This document shows, one piece after another, positions 35,471-43,728 of a stretch of 64,000 bases of DNA. This DNA comes from JAQBZY01 sp038117205 (GTDB lineage Bacteria; Pseudomonadota; Alphaproteobacteria; Rhodospirillales; Casp-alpha2), in contig JAYOFL010000003.1 in the NCBI GenBank assembly GCA_038117205.1, positions 1 to 64,000 on the forward strand. Direction: 5' to 3'. Position 1 is the first letter of the stretch; each line of letters opens with the position of its first letter. The notes beneath the pieces are model-generated. The model did not search any database. It was not told where the DNA came from and worked only from the letters and a program-made list of their open reading frames with translations. Made by a program: the position numbers and the translations under genes.

Positions 35471-35692
35471 TTACTGGATGATCTTGTCGAGCTCGTCGAA
35501 GTCGAGGTGGCTGCCGTCCGGCATTTCGATGGTGCTGGAAGCGTCGTCCTCGAAGACGATCTGGCGCGCCGTCGTCTGGTCGAGGTCGACCGTGCCCTCG
35601 TGCAGTTGCAGCGTCCACGAGTGATCCGGGCTGACGCTGGAGCGCGCCTCGTAGGTGACGTCGTCGATGGCGGTGAACGTCCAGTCGCCGGC
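35471..35692 (-). pseudogene. C-terminal fragment of a type I-secreted (RTX-like) protein
   Basis: About 73 C-terminal residues remain (GDWTFTAIDDVTYEARSS through DELDKIIQ). Acidic beta-strands ending in FEDDASSTIEMPDGSHLDF and a final DELDKIIQ resemble the secretion-signal end of large calcium-binding or cadherin-like proteins exported by type I systems. Its own terminator follows. The 5' part is missing: at about 35690 the sequence switches into the ABC-transporter fragment running the other way. Identification as the exported substrate rests on this ending and on its neighbours. Confidence 0.55.
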
Positions 35693-36055
35693 GAGACCGA
35701 CCTGCTCGGCGACATCGAGAAGCTGCCCGACGGCTTCGACACCCGCGTCGGCGACAGCCGCACCGACAGCCTGCCGAAGAACGTCCAGCAGAAGCTTTCG
35801 TTGGCCCGCGCCTATCTCAAGCGCGCCCCGATCGTGCTGTTCGACGAACCGGTCAACGGCCTCGATTTCGCCGCCGACAAGCTGTTCATGGAAATGCTCG
35901 ACAAGCTGCGGGGCCACGCCACGGTGTTCCTGGTGACGCACCGGCCGAGCCATCTCAATAATGTCGACAAGATCATCGTCATGGAGCGGGGTCAGGTCCT
36001 GATGGCCGGCCCGCCGAACGAAGTTCGCCCGCGCCTGCCGAAGAACCTCTTCTAG
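35690..36055 (+). pseudogene. Type I secretion ABC transporter, C-terminal fragment
   Basis: Only ~120 residues are left (ETDLLGDIEKLPDGFDTRVG to the end), covering the second half of the nucleotide-binding domain: a degenerate signature region LPKNVQQKLSLARAYLKRAP, Walker B IVLFDEPVNGLDF and the switch histidine in FLVTHRPSHL. The membrane domain and Walker A are missing. The wording DIEKLPDGFDTRVGD is typical of type I secretion exporters. The open frame continues upstream to 35345 but that part is antisense to the secreted-protein fragment. The HlyD-like adaptor gene follows after 44 bases. The exporter cannot work. Confidence 0.75.
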
Positions 36056-36099
36056 ACCCGAAACGTCCGCCAACAACGGAACAGAGACGAGCAACGATC

Positions 36100-37464
36100 A
36101 TGATCAAGCGCAACAGAAACCAGCCCAAACCCAGCACCGGCGAGGAAACTCAGCTCGCCAGCCGGCAAATCAGGTTCATGGCGCAGTCGGTGCTGCTCGA
36201 GGAAGCCGGCACCAGCTGGATGACCTCGGCGACCATTTACGTCGTCGGCGGCGTCGTTGCCTCCTTCATCGTCTGGTCGTCGCTGACCCATGTCGACGAG
36301 GTGGCGATCACGCACGGCTCCGTCGTGCCGGCGGGTTCGGTGCAGACGGTGCAGCACCTGGAAGGCGGCATCGTCAGCGAGATCATGGTGAAGGAAAAGG
36401 ATCTGGTTAAGAAGGGCCAGCCGCTGATCCGCATGGACCCGGTGCAGGCCAGCGGCGAAGCGGATCAGATCAAGGCGCGGCGGATCGGCCTGCAATTGCG
36501 CGCCGAGCGGCTCCGCGCCGTCGCCGAGGCCCGCCGCACCAACTTCAAGTCCGGCCCGCAGTATGCGCATCTGGTGAAGGACCAGATGGAAATCTACAAC
36601 GCGCAGATCGACCGCTGGGAATCGCAGCGGCTGGTGTTCCGCAAGCAGGCGGAGCAGAAGCGCCAGGAAGTCGCCGCCGTGCGCGAGCAGATATCCGCGA
36701 CCAACCGGCAGATTTCGCTGCTCGCCAAGGAAGTGGCCATGCGCGAGAAGCTGGCCGCCGACGGCTACACGGCGCAGGTCGTCGTGTACGCGGTGCAGCG
36801 CCAGCATGCGGCTGCCGAAAGCGAGCTCGGCCGCCTCAAGGGACAGGAAAAGACCGCCCTCGAGGAACTGAAGGAAATGATCAGCCGCGAGGCGGATCTG
36901 GACCAGAACGTGCGCGAGAACGCGCTAAACGAAATGGGTACCGTCACCGCCGAGCTGGCGCAGGTCGAGGAAACCCTGAACCGCACCAACGACCGCGTGA
37001 ACCGCCTGGTCATCACGGCGCCGGTCAGCGGCTACGTCCAGGATCTCAAGGTCAAGACCGTCGGCGCCGTCGTGCCGGCGGGCGGCGTGCTGATGGATAT
37101 CGTGCCTTCCGACGAGAAATTGAACGTCGAAACCCGGATCGCGACCCGCGACATCGGCTTCGTCAAGGTCGGCCAGCCGGTCACGATCAAGGTGACCAGC
37201 TACGACTTCGCCCGCTACGGCAGCGTCGCCGGCATGCTGACGTCCGTTTCGGCGACCACCATCAACGACGAGAAGACCGGCCAGCCGTTCTACAAGGGCG
37301 TCGTCGAACTCACGCAATTCCATGTCGGCGAAAACGCCCAGGCGAACCAAATCGTCCCCCGCATGACGGTTCAGGCGGATATCGTCACCGGCAACAAGAC
37401 CTTCCTGCAGTATCTCTTGAAGCCGATCTACGTCGCCATGAACGGCGCGTTCCACGAACGCTGA
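36100..37464 (+). CDS. HlyD-family periplasmic adaptor of a type I secretion system
   Basis: The 454-residue protein is complete: a cytoplasmic N-terminus, one membrane helix near residues 44-64 (ATIYVVGGVVASFIVWSSL), a lipoyl-type region with VQTVQHLEGGIVSEIMVKEK, a long coiled coil (about 125-290) and a C-terminal barrel with VITAPVSGYVQDLKVKTVGA and GQPVTIKVTSYDFARYG. It links an inner-membrane ABC exporter to a TolC-like channel. Its own ABC partner just upstream is truncated and no tolC is present here, so it may be an orphan. Confidence 0.9.
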   Translation: MIKRNRNQPKPSTGEETQLASRQIRFMAQSVLLEEAGTSWMTSATIYVVGGVVASFIVWSSLTHVDEVAITHGSVVPAGSVQTVQHLEGGIVSEIMVKEKDLVKKGQPLIRMDPVQASGEADQIKARRIGLQLRAERLRAVAEARRTNFKSGPQYAHLVKDQMEIYNAQIDRWESQRLVFRKQAEQKRQEVAAVREQISATNRQISLLAKEVAMREKLAADGYTAQVVVYAVQRQHAAAESELGRLKGQEKTALEELKEMISREADLDQNVRENALNEMGTVTAELAQVEETLNRTNDRVNRLVITAPVSGYVQDLKVKTVGAVVPAGGVLMDIVPSDEKLNVETRIATRDIGFVKVGQPVTIKVTSYDFARYGSVAGMLTSVSATTINDEKTGQPFYKGVVELTQFHVGENAQANQIVPRMTVQADIVTGNKTFLQYLLKPIYVAMNGAFHER

Positions 37465-37465
37465 G

Positions 37466-38182
37466 CTAGTCCTTGAAATAAGTCGGAAAGCGACCGCAGA
37501 TATGCGGCGCTTCCGCCAGGGTTCCCGTCAGATGCGTGCGCAGCGCCATCCGCGCCCGGTCGGTATCGCCGTCCGCGAGCGCGTCGACGATCCGCCCATG
37601 CTCGTCGAGAATCCGCTGCGCCTTGCCGGGCGTCATCAAGTGCAGGCGCCGTAGCCGGTCGAGATGGCCGCTGCGGCCGCGGACTAGGCTCAGCAGGTCG
37701 GGCACCTCGGCCGCGACGTACATTCGGGCGTGGAAGGCCTCGTCGGTGGCGATGAAGGCGCCCGTGTCACCGGCCGTCATGTAGACCCGTTGACGTTCGA
37801 GAAGTTCCCGCAGCGCGGCGATCAAATCGCCCGGCGGATCGCCGGCCAGGGTTTCGACGATTTCCAACTCGACGGCGCGGCGCAGGAAGTGCGCCTGACG
37901 GGCGAGCGCCATATCGATCGGCGACACCAGCGTCGCATGCTGCGGAAACACCGCCACCAGGCCTTCCTCGGCGAGACGCATCAAGGCATCGCGAACCGGC
38001 GTCCGGCTGACGCCGAAACGCGCCGCCAGGTCCGCCCGCGAGAGAACGGTCCCCGGCACCAGCGAGACGGAGATGATCTGCGCCCGCAACGACTCGAACA
38101 CGCCGGCCGCCGCCGTCATGCCGCGAATTGGTCGAATGCGCTGACCCGTGTGCGTGTCCAACGGTTGTTCCCGCGATGTCAT
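37466..38182 (-). CDS. GntR-family transcriptional regulator, FCD subfamily, second copy
   Basis: I prefer ATG 38182 (MTSREQPLDTH); a TTG at 38200 would add six residues. The 238-residue protein has a winged helix (about 25-85: DLAARFGVSRTPVRDALMRL) and an FCD sensor domain. It is closely related to the regulator at 9163 through much of its length, for example EEGLVAVFPQ against EEGLVDIFPQ and ARQAHFLRRAVELEIVETL against AREAHFLRLCVEVEIARRL. It is divergent from the TAXI-TRAP importer, with a perfect palindrome between them. Its ligand is probably an acid of the sugar-acid pathway downstream (inference). Confidence 0.9.
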   Translation of the reverse strand: MTSREQPLDTHTGQRIRPIRGMTAAAGVFESLRAQIISVSLVPGTVLSRADLAARFGVSRTPVRDALMRLAEEGLVAVFPQHATLVSPIDMALARQAHFLRRAVELEIVETLAGDPPGDLIAALRELLERQRVYMTAGDTGAFIATDEAFHARMYVAAEVPDLLSLVRGRSGHLDRLRRLHLMTPGKAQRILDEHGRIVDALADGDTDRARMALRTHLTGTLAEAPHICGRFPTYFKD

Positions 38183-38217
38183 GTTCCGGACCGCAAGCAA
38201 CAGCTTGCCCGGGCAAA

Positions 38218-38231
38218 ACTAATATATTAGT
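38218..38231. promoter_or_regulatory. Candidate GntR/FCD operator, copy 2
   Basis: ACTAATATATTAGT is a perfect 14-bp palindrome midway between the divergent GntR start (38182) and the TAXI receptor start (38296). It contains TATATT, which could double as a -10 element. It differs in one base from the copy at 9060. Confidence 0.65.
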
Positions 38232-38295
38232 GTATTTGCCTCAACACCGAAGCCGCCAACGGGTGCGGTCGAGAAATCCTTGGGAGGGATAATAG

Positions 38296-39240
38296 ATGAA
38301 AGTTAACCACAAGGCTGGCCTTCTGGCCACAGGCCTGATTTTCGCCATGTCCGGCGCCGCCGGCGCCGCCGATCTCAAGCTGGTCACCGGTCCGCAGGGC
38401 GGCTCCTGGTATCCGCTGGGCGGCGCGCTGAAGAACCTGATCGAAAAGCAGATCAAGGGTTCCAACGTGCAGGTCGGTCCGGGCGCGGGCATTGCCAACG
38501 TCAAGGCGATCGAGGCCGGCAAGGCCGATATCGGCTTCGCCAACTCGGTGTCGACGGTCGACGCGATCAACGGCAAGCCGCCGTTCGAAAAGAAGTACGG
38601 CAACGTCTGCAACGTCGCGACGCTGTATCCGCAGTACTTCCAGATCATCACGGTCGCCGGCAGCGGCATCAAAACGCCGGCCGATCTGAAGGGCAAGGCG
38701 CTGACGACCCAGAAGAAGGGCAACACCGGCGAGCAGATCACCGCGCACCTTCTCGAAGCCTACGGCATGTCCTACAGCGACCTGCCGAAGGTCAACCAGG
38801 GTTCCTACACGGACTCGGTCAACCAGTTGAAGGACGGCAACGCGACCTGGTTCACGCTCGGATCCACCGCGCCGGCGAGCTCGGTCATGGACCTGGCGGC
38901 GTCGCGTGACGTCGTGGTCGTGCCGATTCCGGACGACGGTCTCGGCAAGATGCAGAAGATCAATCCGGGCTATAAGCGCATCGTCATCAAGGCCGGCACC
39001 TATCCGAAGCAGACGGCCGACGTGCCGACGGTCGGCTACGCCACCCACGTGATCGCGCGCTGCGACCTCGACGCCAAGACCGTCGAGGGCGTACTCACCG
39101 CCATGGCCGGCGGCGTCGGCGATCTCGCCGCTATCGCCAAGGCGATGAAGGGCGTCGACGCGAAAGCGATGGCGTTCGACATCGGCGTGCCCATGCACAA
39201 GGGAGCGACGAGTTTCTACAAGGCCAAAGGCGCCCTCTAA
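38296..39240 (+). CDS. TAXI-family TRAP transporter substrate-binding protein
   Basis: The 314-residue protein has a signal peptide (MKVNHKAGLLATGLIFAMSG, cleavage after GAA near residue 26) and the TAXI family pattern LKLVTGPQGGSWYPLGGALK, then VGPGAGIANVKAIEAGKADI and LKGKALTTQKKGNTGEQITA. TAXI receptors deliver acids to a single large fused permease, which is the next gene. A GGAGGG ribosome site lies ~9 bases before the ATG. First gene of the plus-strand operon to 43696. Confidence 0.93.
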   Translation: MKVNHKAGLLATGLIFAMSGAAGAADLKLVTGPQGGSWYPLGGALKNLIEKQIKGSNVQVGPGAGIANVKAIEAGKADIGFANSVSTVDAINGKPPFEKKYGNVCNVATLYPQYFQIITVAGSGIKTPADLKGKALTTQKKGNTGEQITAHLLEAYGMSYSDLPKVNQGSYTDSVNQLKDGNATWFTLGSTAPASSVMDLAASRDVVVVPIPDDGLGKMQKINPGYKRIVIKAGTYPKQTADVPTVGYATHVIARCDLDAKTVEGVLTAMAGGVGDLAAIAKAMKGVDAKAMAFDIGVPMHKGATSFYKAKGAL

Positions 39241-39272
39241 GAACGGGGCAATCTCCTCCTGATACACTGAAC

Positions 39273-39302
39273 GCCGCGGCGCCCCGACGGGGGCGCCGCG
39301 GC
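39273..39302 (+). repeat. GC-rich intercistronic hairpin between TAXI receptor and permease genes
   Basis: A perfect 13-bp stem (39273-39285 with 39290-39302) closes a GACG tetraloop; there is no T-run. Its place between receptor and permease genes matches the hairpin at 7919 and suggests mRNA protection of the receptor message or reduced permease expression. Confidence 0.7.
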
Positions 39303-39334
39303 ACCCTGTATACGTCCCTAGGGGGCATCTGATC

Positions 39335-41194
39335 ATGTTTTCGGCCATGTTTTCGGGCAAGAACTGGGCTTGGTTCGCCGTCACCGCCGTCGGTGCCGCG
39401 ATGTCGATCTATCACCTCTATGTCGCGTTCTTCGGCGCCCCCGATGCGCAGATATTCCGCTCCACGCACCTCGTATTCGCGCTCGTCATGGCTTTCCTGA
39501 TGGCGCCCTGCTGGCCGCGCAAGGACGGCACGCCGGGTCTCGCCGACCTGCTGCTGGTCGCCGCCTCGTTGGCCGCCTGCGGCTACCAGTTCTTCGCCAA
39601 GGATTACATCGACAACCGCATGATCTACGTCGACGATCTGGTTCCCGGCGACTGGATTTTCGGCACCATGATGGTGGTGCTGCTCCTGGAATCGACGCGC
39701 CGCCTGATGGGTCTGGTGCTGCCGATCACGGCGCTGGTGTTCGTCGCCTACGCGATCTTCATTCACGGAACCGATCTCGGTCCGTTGCTCGAGCAACTGT
39801 ACCTGACCACCGACGGCATCCTCGGCATTCCCGTCAGCGTCTCCGCGACCTACGTCGTGCTGTTCATCCTGTTCGGCGCGTTCGTCGAACGGACCGGTAC
39901 CGGCAAACTGTTCATGGACTTCGCCATGGCGCTGACCGGCCATACCGCCGGCGGCCCGGCTAAGGTCGCCTGCATCACCAGCGCCATGTTCGGCACGGTG
40001 TCGGGCAGCGCCGTCGCCAACGTCATGACCACCGGTACCTTCTCGATCCCGCTCATGAAGCGCATCGGCTACCGGCCGGCCTTCGCCGGCGCCGTCGAGG
40101 CCGTGGCCTCCACCGGCGGACAGATCATGCCGCCGATCATGGGCGCGGCGGCGTTCGTGATGGCGGAATTCCTGGGCGTCGCCTACATCGAGGTCGCCAA
40201 GTACGCGCTCATCCCGGCCGTCCTCTATTTCGGCGCCGTCTTCATGGCGGTGCACTTCGAGGCCCGGCGCGTCGGCATGGTCGGCCTGCCGAAGTCGGAG
40301 CTGCCGTCGCTCAAGGAGACGCTGAAGAACCACGGGCATCTGTTCATTCCGCTGGTCGTCATCGTCGGCGTCCTGATTTCCGGCTTCAGCGCGCCGTTCG
40401 CCGCGCTCTGCGGCATCTTCTCGGTTTTCCCGACGATCATGCTCCGCAAGTCGAGCCGCCAGCACCTGAACCCGCAGAACATCCTGGAAGCCCTCGTCGA
40501 CGGCGCCAAGAACGCGGTCGGCGTGGCGCTTGCCTGCGGCTGCGCCGGCATCGTCATCGGCGTCATCGCGCTCACCGGCCTCGGCATCGAGTTCACCAGC
40601 TTCGTTCTCGCGGTGTCGCAGAACTCGCTCGTCGTGGCGCTGTTCTTCACCATGCTCGCCGGCATCGTCCTCGGCATGGGCATGCCGACGACGCCGGCCT
40701 ACATCATGCAGGTGGCGCTGCTGGTGCCGGCGGTGGTCAAGCTCGGCGTCACCGTCGAGGCGGCGCACATGTTCGTGTTCTACTTCGCGATCCTGTCCGC
40801 CATCACGCCGCCGGTGGCGCTCGCCGTCTATGCGGCGAACGGGCTTTCCGGTGCCGGGCTTTGGGAATCCGGTTGGGCCGCCGTGAAGCTAGGACTCACC
40901 GGCTACATCATCCCGTTCATGTTCGTGTTCGGACCGTCGCTGCTGCTAATCGGCGAATGGTCGACCATCGCGTTGACGACGGTCTCCGCCATATGCGGCG
41001 TCGTCCTGCTGGCGGCGGGACTGCACAGCTACCTGCTGGCGCCCGCCAATATGTGGCAACGGACAATGATGGTCGCGGCGGCTTTCTGCCTGATCAAGCC
41101 GGGTCTCTACACCGACCTCGCCGGCGCCTCGCTCGCCGCCGTGGTGATCGGCGCGCAACTGCTCGAACGCCGCCGTCTGCAGGCGGCGAACTGA
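39335..41194 (+). CDS. TAXI-type TRAP transporter fused permease
   Basis: The 619-residue protein is hydrophobic throughout. The first ~130 residues form the four-helix small-subunit-like part and the rest the DctM-like channel. GLVLPITALVFVAYAIFIHG and FGAFVERTGTGKLFMDFAMA are typical, and FGTVSGSAVANVMTTGTFSI with STGGQIMPPIMGAAAF mark the first conserved half, LGMGMPTTPAYIMQVALLVP the second. It imports the acid captured by the TAXI receptor using an ion gradient. An alternative start lies at Met 5. Confidence 0.92.
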   Translation: MFSAMFSGKNWAWFAVTAVGAAMSIYHLYVAFFGAPDAQIFRSTHLVFALVMAFLMAPCWPRKDGTPGLADLLLVAASLAACGYQFFAKDYIDNRMIYVDDLVPGDWIFGTMMVVLLLESTRRLMGLVLPITALVFVAYAIFIHGTDLGPLLEQLYLTTDGILGIPVSVSATYVVLFILFGAFVERTGTGKLFMDFAMALTGHTAGGPAKVACITSAMFGTVSGSAVANVMTTGTFSIPLMKRIGYRPAFAGAVEAVASTGGQIMPPIMGAAAFVMAEFLGVAYIEVAKYALIPAVLYFGAVFMAVHFEARRVGMVGLPKSELPSLKETLKNHGHLFIPLVVIVGVLISGFSAPFAALCGIFSVFPTIMLRKSSRQHLNPQNILEALVDGAKNAVGVALACGCAGIVIGVIALTGLGIEFTSFVLAVSQNSLVVALFFTMLAGIVLGMGMPTTPAYIMQVALLVPAVVKLGVTVEAAHMFVFYFAILSAITPPVALAVYAANGLSGAGLWESGWAAVKLGLTGYIIPFMFVFGPSLLLIGEWSTIALTTVSAICGVVLLAAGLHSYLLAPANMWQRTMMVAAAFCLIKPGLYTDLAGASLAAVVIGAQLLERRRLQAAN

Positions 41195-41225
41195 AGTCCC
41201 GTTCCCGCTTTCCGTTGGAGGCCCC

Positions 41226-42965
41226 GTGACGAACGCAAGAAAGAAGCCGGAAGAGCTCCGCAGTTACCGTTGGTTCGGCCACGACGATTTGCGCGGCTTC
41301 GGGCATCGCTCCCGCGCCCTGCAGATGGGCTACGCGCCCGAGGACTGGCGCGGCAAGCCGATGATCGCGATCATCAACACGTGGTCCGACATCAACCCCT
41401 GCCACATGCATTTCAAGCACCGGGTCGACGACGTGAAGCGCGGCATCCATCAGGCCGGCGGCTTCCCGATCGAGCTGCCGGCGATGTCGCTGGCGGAAAA
41501 CTACGTCAAGCCGACGACCATGCTCTATCGCAACATGCTGGCGATGGAAGTCGAGGAACTGATCCGCTCGCATCCCATCGACGGTGTCGTGCTGATGGGC
41601 GGTTGCGACAAGACGACGCCGGGCGTTCTGCTGGGCGCCACCAGCGCCGGACTTCCCTCCATCTTCCTGCCGGCGGGCCCGATGCTGCGCGGCAACTGGA
41701 AGGGCAAGACGCTGGGCTCCGGCTCCGACGCCTGGAAATACTGGGACGAACGCCGCGCCGGCAAGATCACGACCGAGGACTGGCAGGATCTCGAGGCCGG
41801 TATCGCGCGCAGCTACGGCACCTGCATGACCATGGGCACCGCCAGCACCATGACCGCCATCGCGGAAGCCATCGGCATGACCCTGCCCGGCGCCTCTTCC
41901 ATTCCGGCCGCCGATTCCAACCATATACGGATGTCCGCCGCCTGCGGCCGGCGCATCGTCGAAATGGTCTGGGAAGACGTCACGCCGGACAAGATCCAGA
42001 CCCGCGCCGCCTTCGAAAACGGCATCGCCGTCGCCATGGCCATGGGCTGTTCGACCAACGCCATCATCCACGTGATCGCGCAAGCGCGGCGCGCCGGCCA
42101 GGACATCGGCCTGGAGGACTTCGAGAAGGCCAGCCGCATCGTGCCGGTGATCGCCAACGTCCGGCCGAGCGGCGACACCTACCTGATGGAGGACTTCTAT
42201 TACGCCGGCGGCCTGCCGGGGCTGATGGCGACGATCCGTGAGCACCTGCACCTGGACGCAATGACGGTGAACGGCCGCACGGTCGGCGAGAACATCGCCG
42301 CCGCCGAGGTCCACGACGACGACGTCATCCGGCCGCTCTCGAACCCGATCTACAAGGAAGGCGCACTCGCGGTGCTCAAGGGCAACCTGGCGCCGGACGG
42401 CTGCGTCATCAAGCCGAGTGCCTGCGAGCCGCGCTTCCTGAGGCACACCGGCCCGGCCCTCGTCTTCGACGACTATCCCTCCATGAAGAAGGCCGTCGAG
42501 GACGAGAACCTCGACGTTACCGCCGACCACGTCCTGATCCTCCGGAACGCCGGCCCGCAGGGCGGCCCCGGCATGCCGGAATGGGGCATGCTGCCGATCC
42601 CGAGGAAGCTCGTGAAAGAGGGCGTGCGCGACATGGTGCGGCTTTCCGACGCCCGCATGAGCGGCACCAGCTATGGTGCGTGCATCCTGCACGTCAGCCC
42701 CGAATCCTATGTCGGCGGGCCGCTGGCGCTGGTCAGGAACGGCGATCCGATTTCCGTCGACGTGGCGGCGCGCACGATCACCCTCGACGTGCCGGACGCC
42801 GAACTGGCCGCCCGCCGGAAAGCCCTCGCCGCGCCGGCGCCCCGCTTCGAGCGCGGCTACGGCTGGATGTTCAATCGCCACATCAGGCAGGCGCACGAGG
42901 GGTGCGACTTCGACTTCCTGCACACCGATTTCGGCCGTCCCGTCGGCGAGCCGGACATTTTCTAA
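41226..42965 (+). CDS. IlvD/Edd-family dehydratase, sugar-acid type (L-arabinonate dehydratase-like)
   Basis: A GTG start gives 579 residues. The protein shows the Fe-S dehydratase family core: IAIINTWSDINPCHMHFKHR, VVLMGGCDKTTPGVLLGATS, YGTCMTMGTASTMTAIAEA and SDARMSGTSYGA. Three cysteines in DINPC, GGCDKT and GTCMTMG fit the iron-sulfur ligands. The RSYRWFGHDDLRGFGHRSRA N-terminus is typical of the pentonate/hexonate dehydratase branch rather than IlvD. It would turn an aldonic acid into a 2-keto-3-deoxy acid. It follows the permease gene by 31 bases and precedes an RraA-type aldolase gene. Confidence 0.9.
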   Translation: MTNARKKPEELRSYRWFGHDDLRGFGHRSRALQMGYAPEDWRGKPMIAIINTWSDINPCHMHFKHRVDDVKRGIHQAGGFPIELPAMSLAENYVKPTTMLYRNMLAMEVEELIRSHPIDGVVLMGGCDKTTPGVLLGATSAGLPSIFLPAGPMLRGNWKGKTLGSGSDAWKYWDERRAGKITTEDWQDLEAGIARSYGTCMTMGTASTMTAIAEAIGMTLPGASSIPAADSNHIRMSAACGRRIVEMVWEDVTPDKIQTRAAFENGIAVAMAMGCSTNAIIHVIAQARRAGQDIGLEDFEKASRIVPVIANVRPSGDTYLMEDFYYAGGLPGLMATIREHLHLDAMTVNGRTVGENIAAAEVHDDDVIRPLSNPIYKEGALAVLKGNLAPDGCVIKPSACEPRFLRHTGPALVFDDYPSMKKAVEDENLDVTADHVLILRNAGPQGGPGMPEWGMLPIPRKLVKEGVRDMVRLSDARMSGTSYGACILHVSPESYVGGPLALVRNGDPISVDVAARTITLDVPDAELAARRKALAAPAPRFERGYGWMFNRHIRQAHEGCDFDFLHTDFGRPVGEPDIF

Positions 42966-42979
42966 CCCCGGAGCCCCCG

Positions 42980-43696
42980 ATGCCCCTTTCCAACGAGACC
43001 CGCGAAAAGCTCAAGACCGTCAGCACCGCCACCATCACCACGGCGCTGTTCAAGAAGGGCTTCCGCAATCAGTACATCCAGAACGTCCATCCGCTCAATC
43101 CGGCCGGCGCGCCCATGGTCGGCGAAGCCTTCACGCTCCGCTACATGCCGGCGCGCGAGGACCGCAATCCGATCAGCGTCTTTCAGGACCGCGGTCATCC
43201 GCAGCGCAAGGCGGTCGAGGATTGCCCGCCCGGTGCCGTCTTCGTCATCGACAGCCGCAAGGACCCGCGCGCCGCGTCGGCCGGCTCGATCCTGGTGACG
43301 CGCCTGATGGTCCGGGGTGTCGCCGGTGTCGTCACCGACGGCGGCTTCCGCGATTCCCCGGAAATCGCCAAGCTGGCGATCCCGGCCTATCACACCCGTC
43401 CGGCGGCGCCGACCAATCTGACGGTGCACGAGGCCATCGACATCAACGTGCCGATCGGCTGCGGCGACGCGCCGGTGTTCCCGGGCGACGTGATCGTCGG
43501 CGACGGCGAGGGCGTGGTCGTCATCCCGGCGCATATCGCGGACGATATCTGCGCCGAGGCCGTCGAGATGACGGCATTCGAGGACTTCGTCACGGAAGAG
43601 GTGCAGAAGGGCCGCTCCATCCTCGGCCTCTATCCGGCGACCGAGGAACAAACCAAGCAGGACTTCGCCGCCTGGCGGAAGAAGAACAACCGCTGA
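42980..43696 (+). CDS. RraA-family class II aldolase/decarboxylase
   Basis: The 238-residue protein matches the RraA / HMG-aldolase fold: ITTALFKKGFRNQYIQNVHP, AVFVIDSRKDPRAASAGSIL and GVVTDGGFRDSPEIAKLAIP, the last holding the Arg-Asp pair that binds pyruvate and the divalent metal. Catalytic members cleave 4-hydroxy-2-keto acids or decarboxylate oxaloacetate. Standing 14 bases after a sugar-acid dehydratase gene, it probably cleaves the 2-keto-3-deoxy product or a close derivative (inference). A role in RNase E control, as for E. coli RraA, is unlikely in this context. Confidence 0.85.
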   Translation: MPLSNETREKLKTVSTATITTALFKKGFRNQYIQNVHPLNPAGAPMVGEAFTLRYMPAREDRNPISVFQDRGHPQRKAVEDCPPGAVFVIDSRKDPRAASAGSILVTRLMVRGVAGVVTDGGFRDSPEIAKLAIPAYHTRPAAPTNLTVHEAIDINVPIGCGDAPVFPGDVIVGDGEGVVVIPAHIADDICAEAVEMTAFEDFVTEEVQKGRSILGLYPATEEQTKQDFAAWRKKNNR

Positions 43697-43702
43697 GGAC
43701 GT

Positions 43703-43728
43703 CTAGCGGGCCTTGCCGGCCCGCCTAG
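43703..43728. terminator. Hairpin between convergent aldolase and potI ends
   Basis: GCGGGCC-TTGCC-GGCCCGC (43706-43724) lies on the last codons of potI and just after the aldolase stop. It may slow transcription from both sides, but there is no T-run. Confidence 0.3.

Noticed and set aside
42980..43696. Ribonuclease E inhibitor RraA
   Set aside because: The Arg-Asp aldolase motif and the position after a sugar-acid dehydratase favour a metabolic aldolase.
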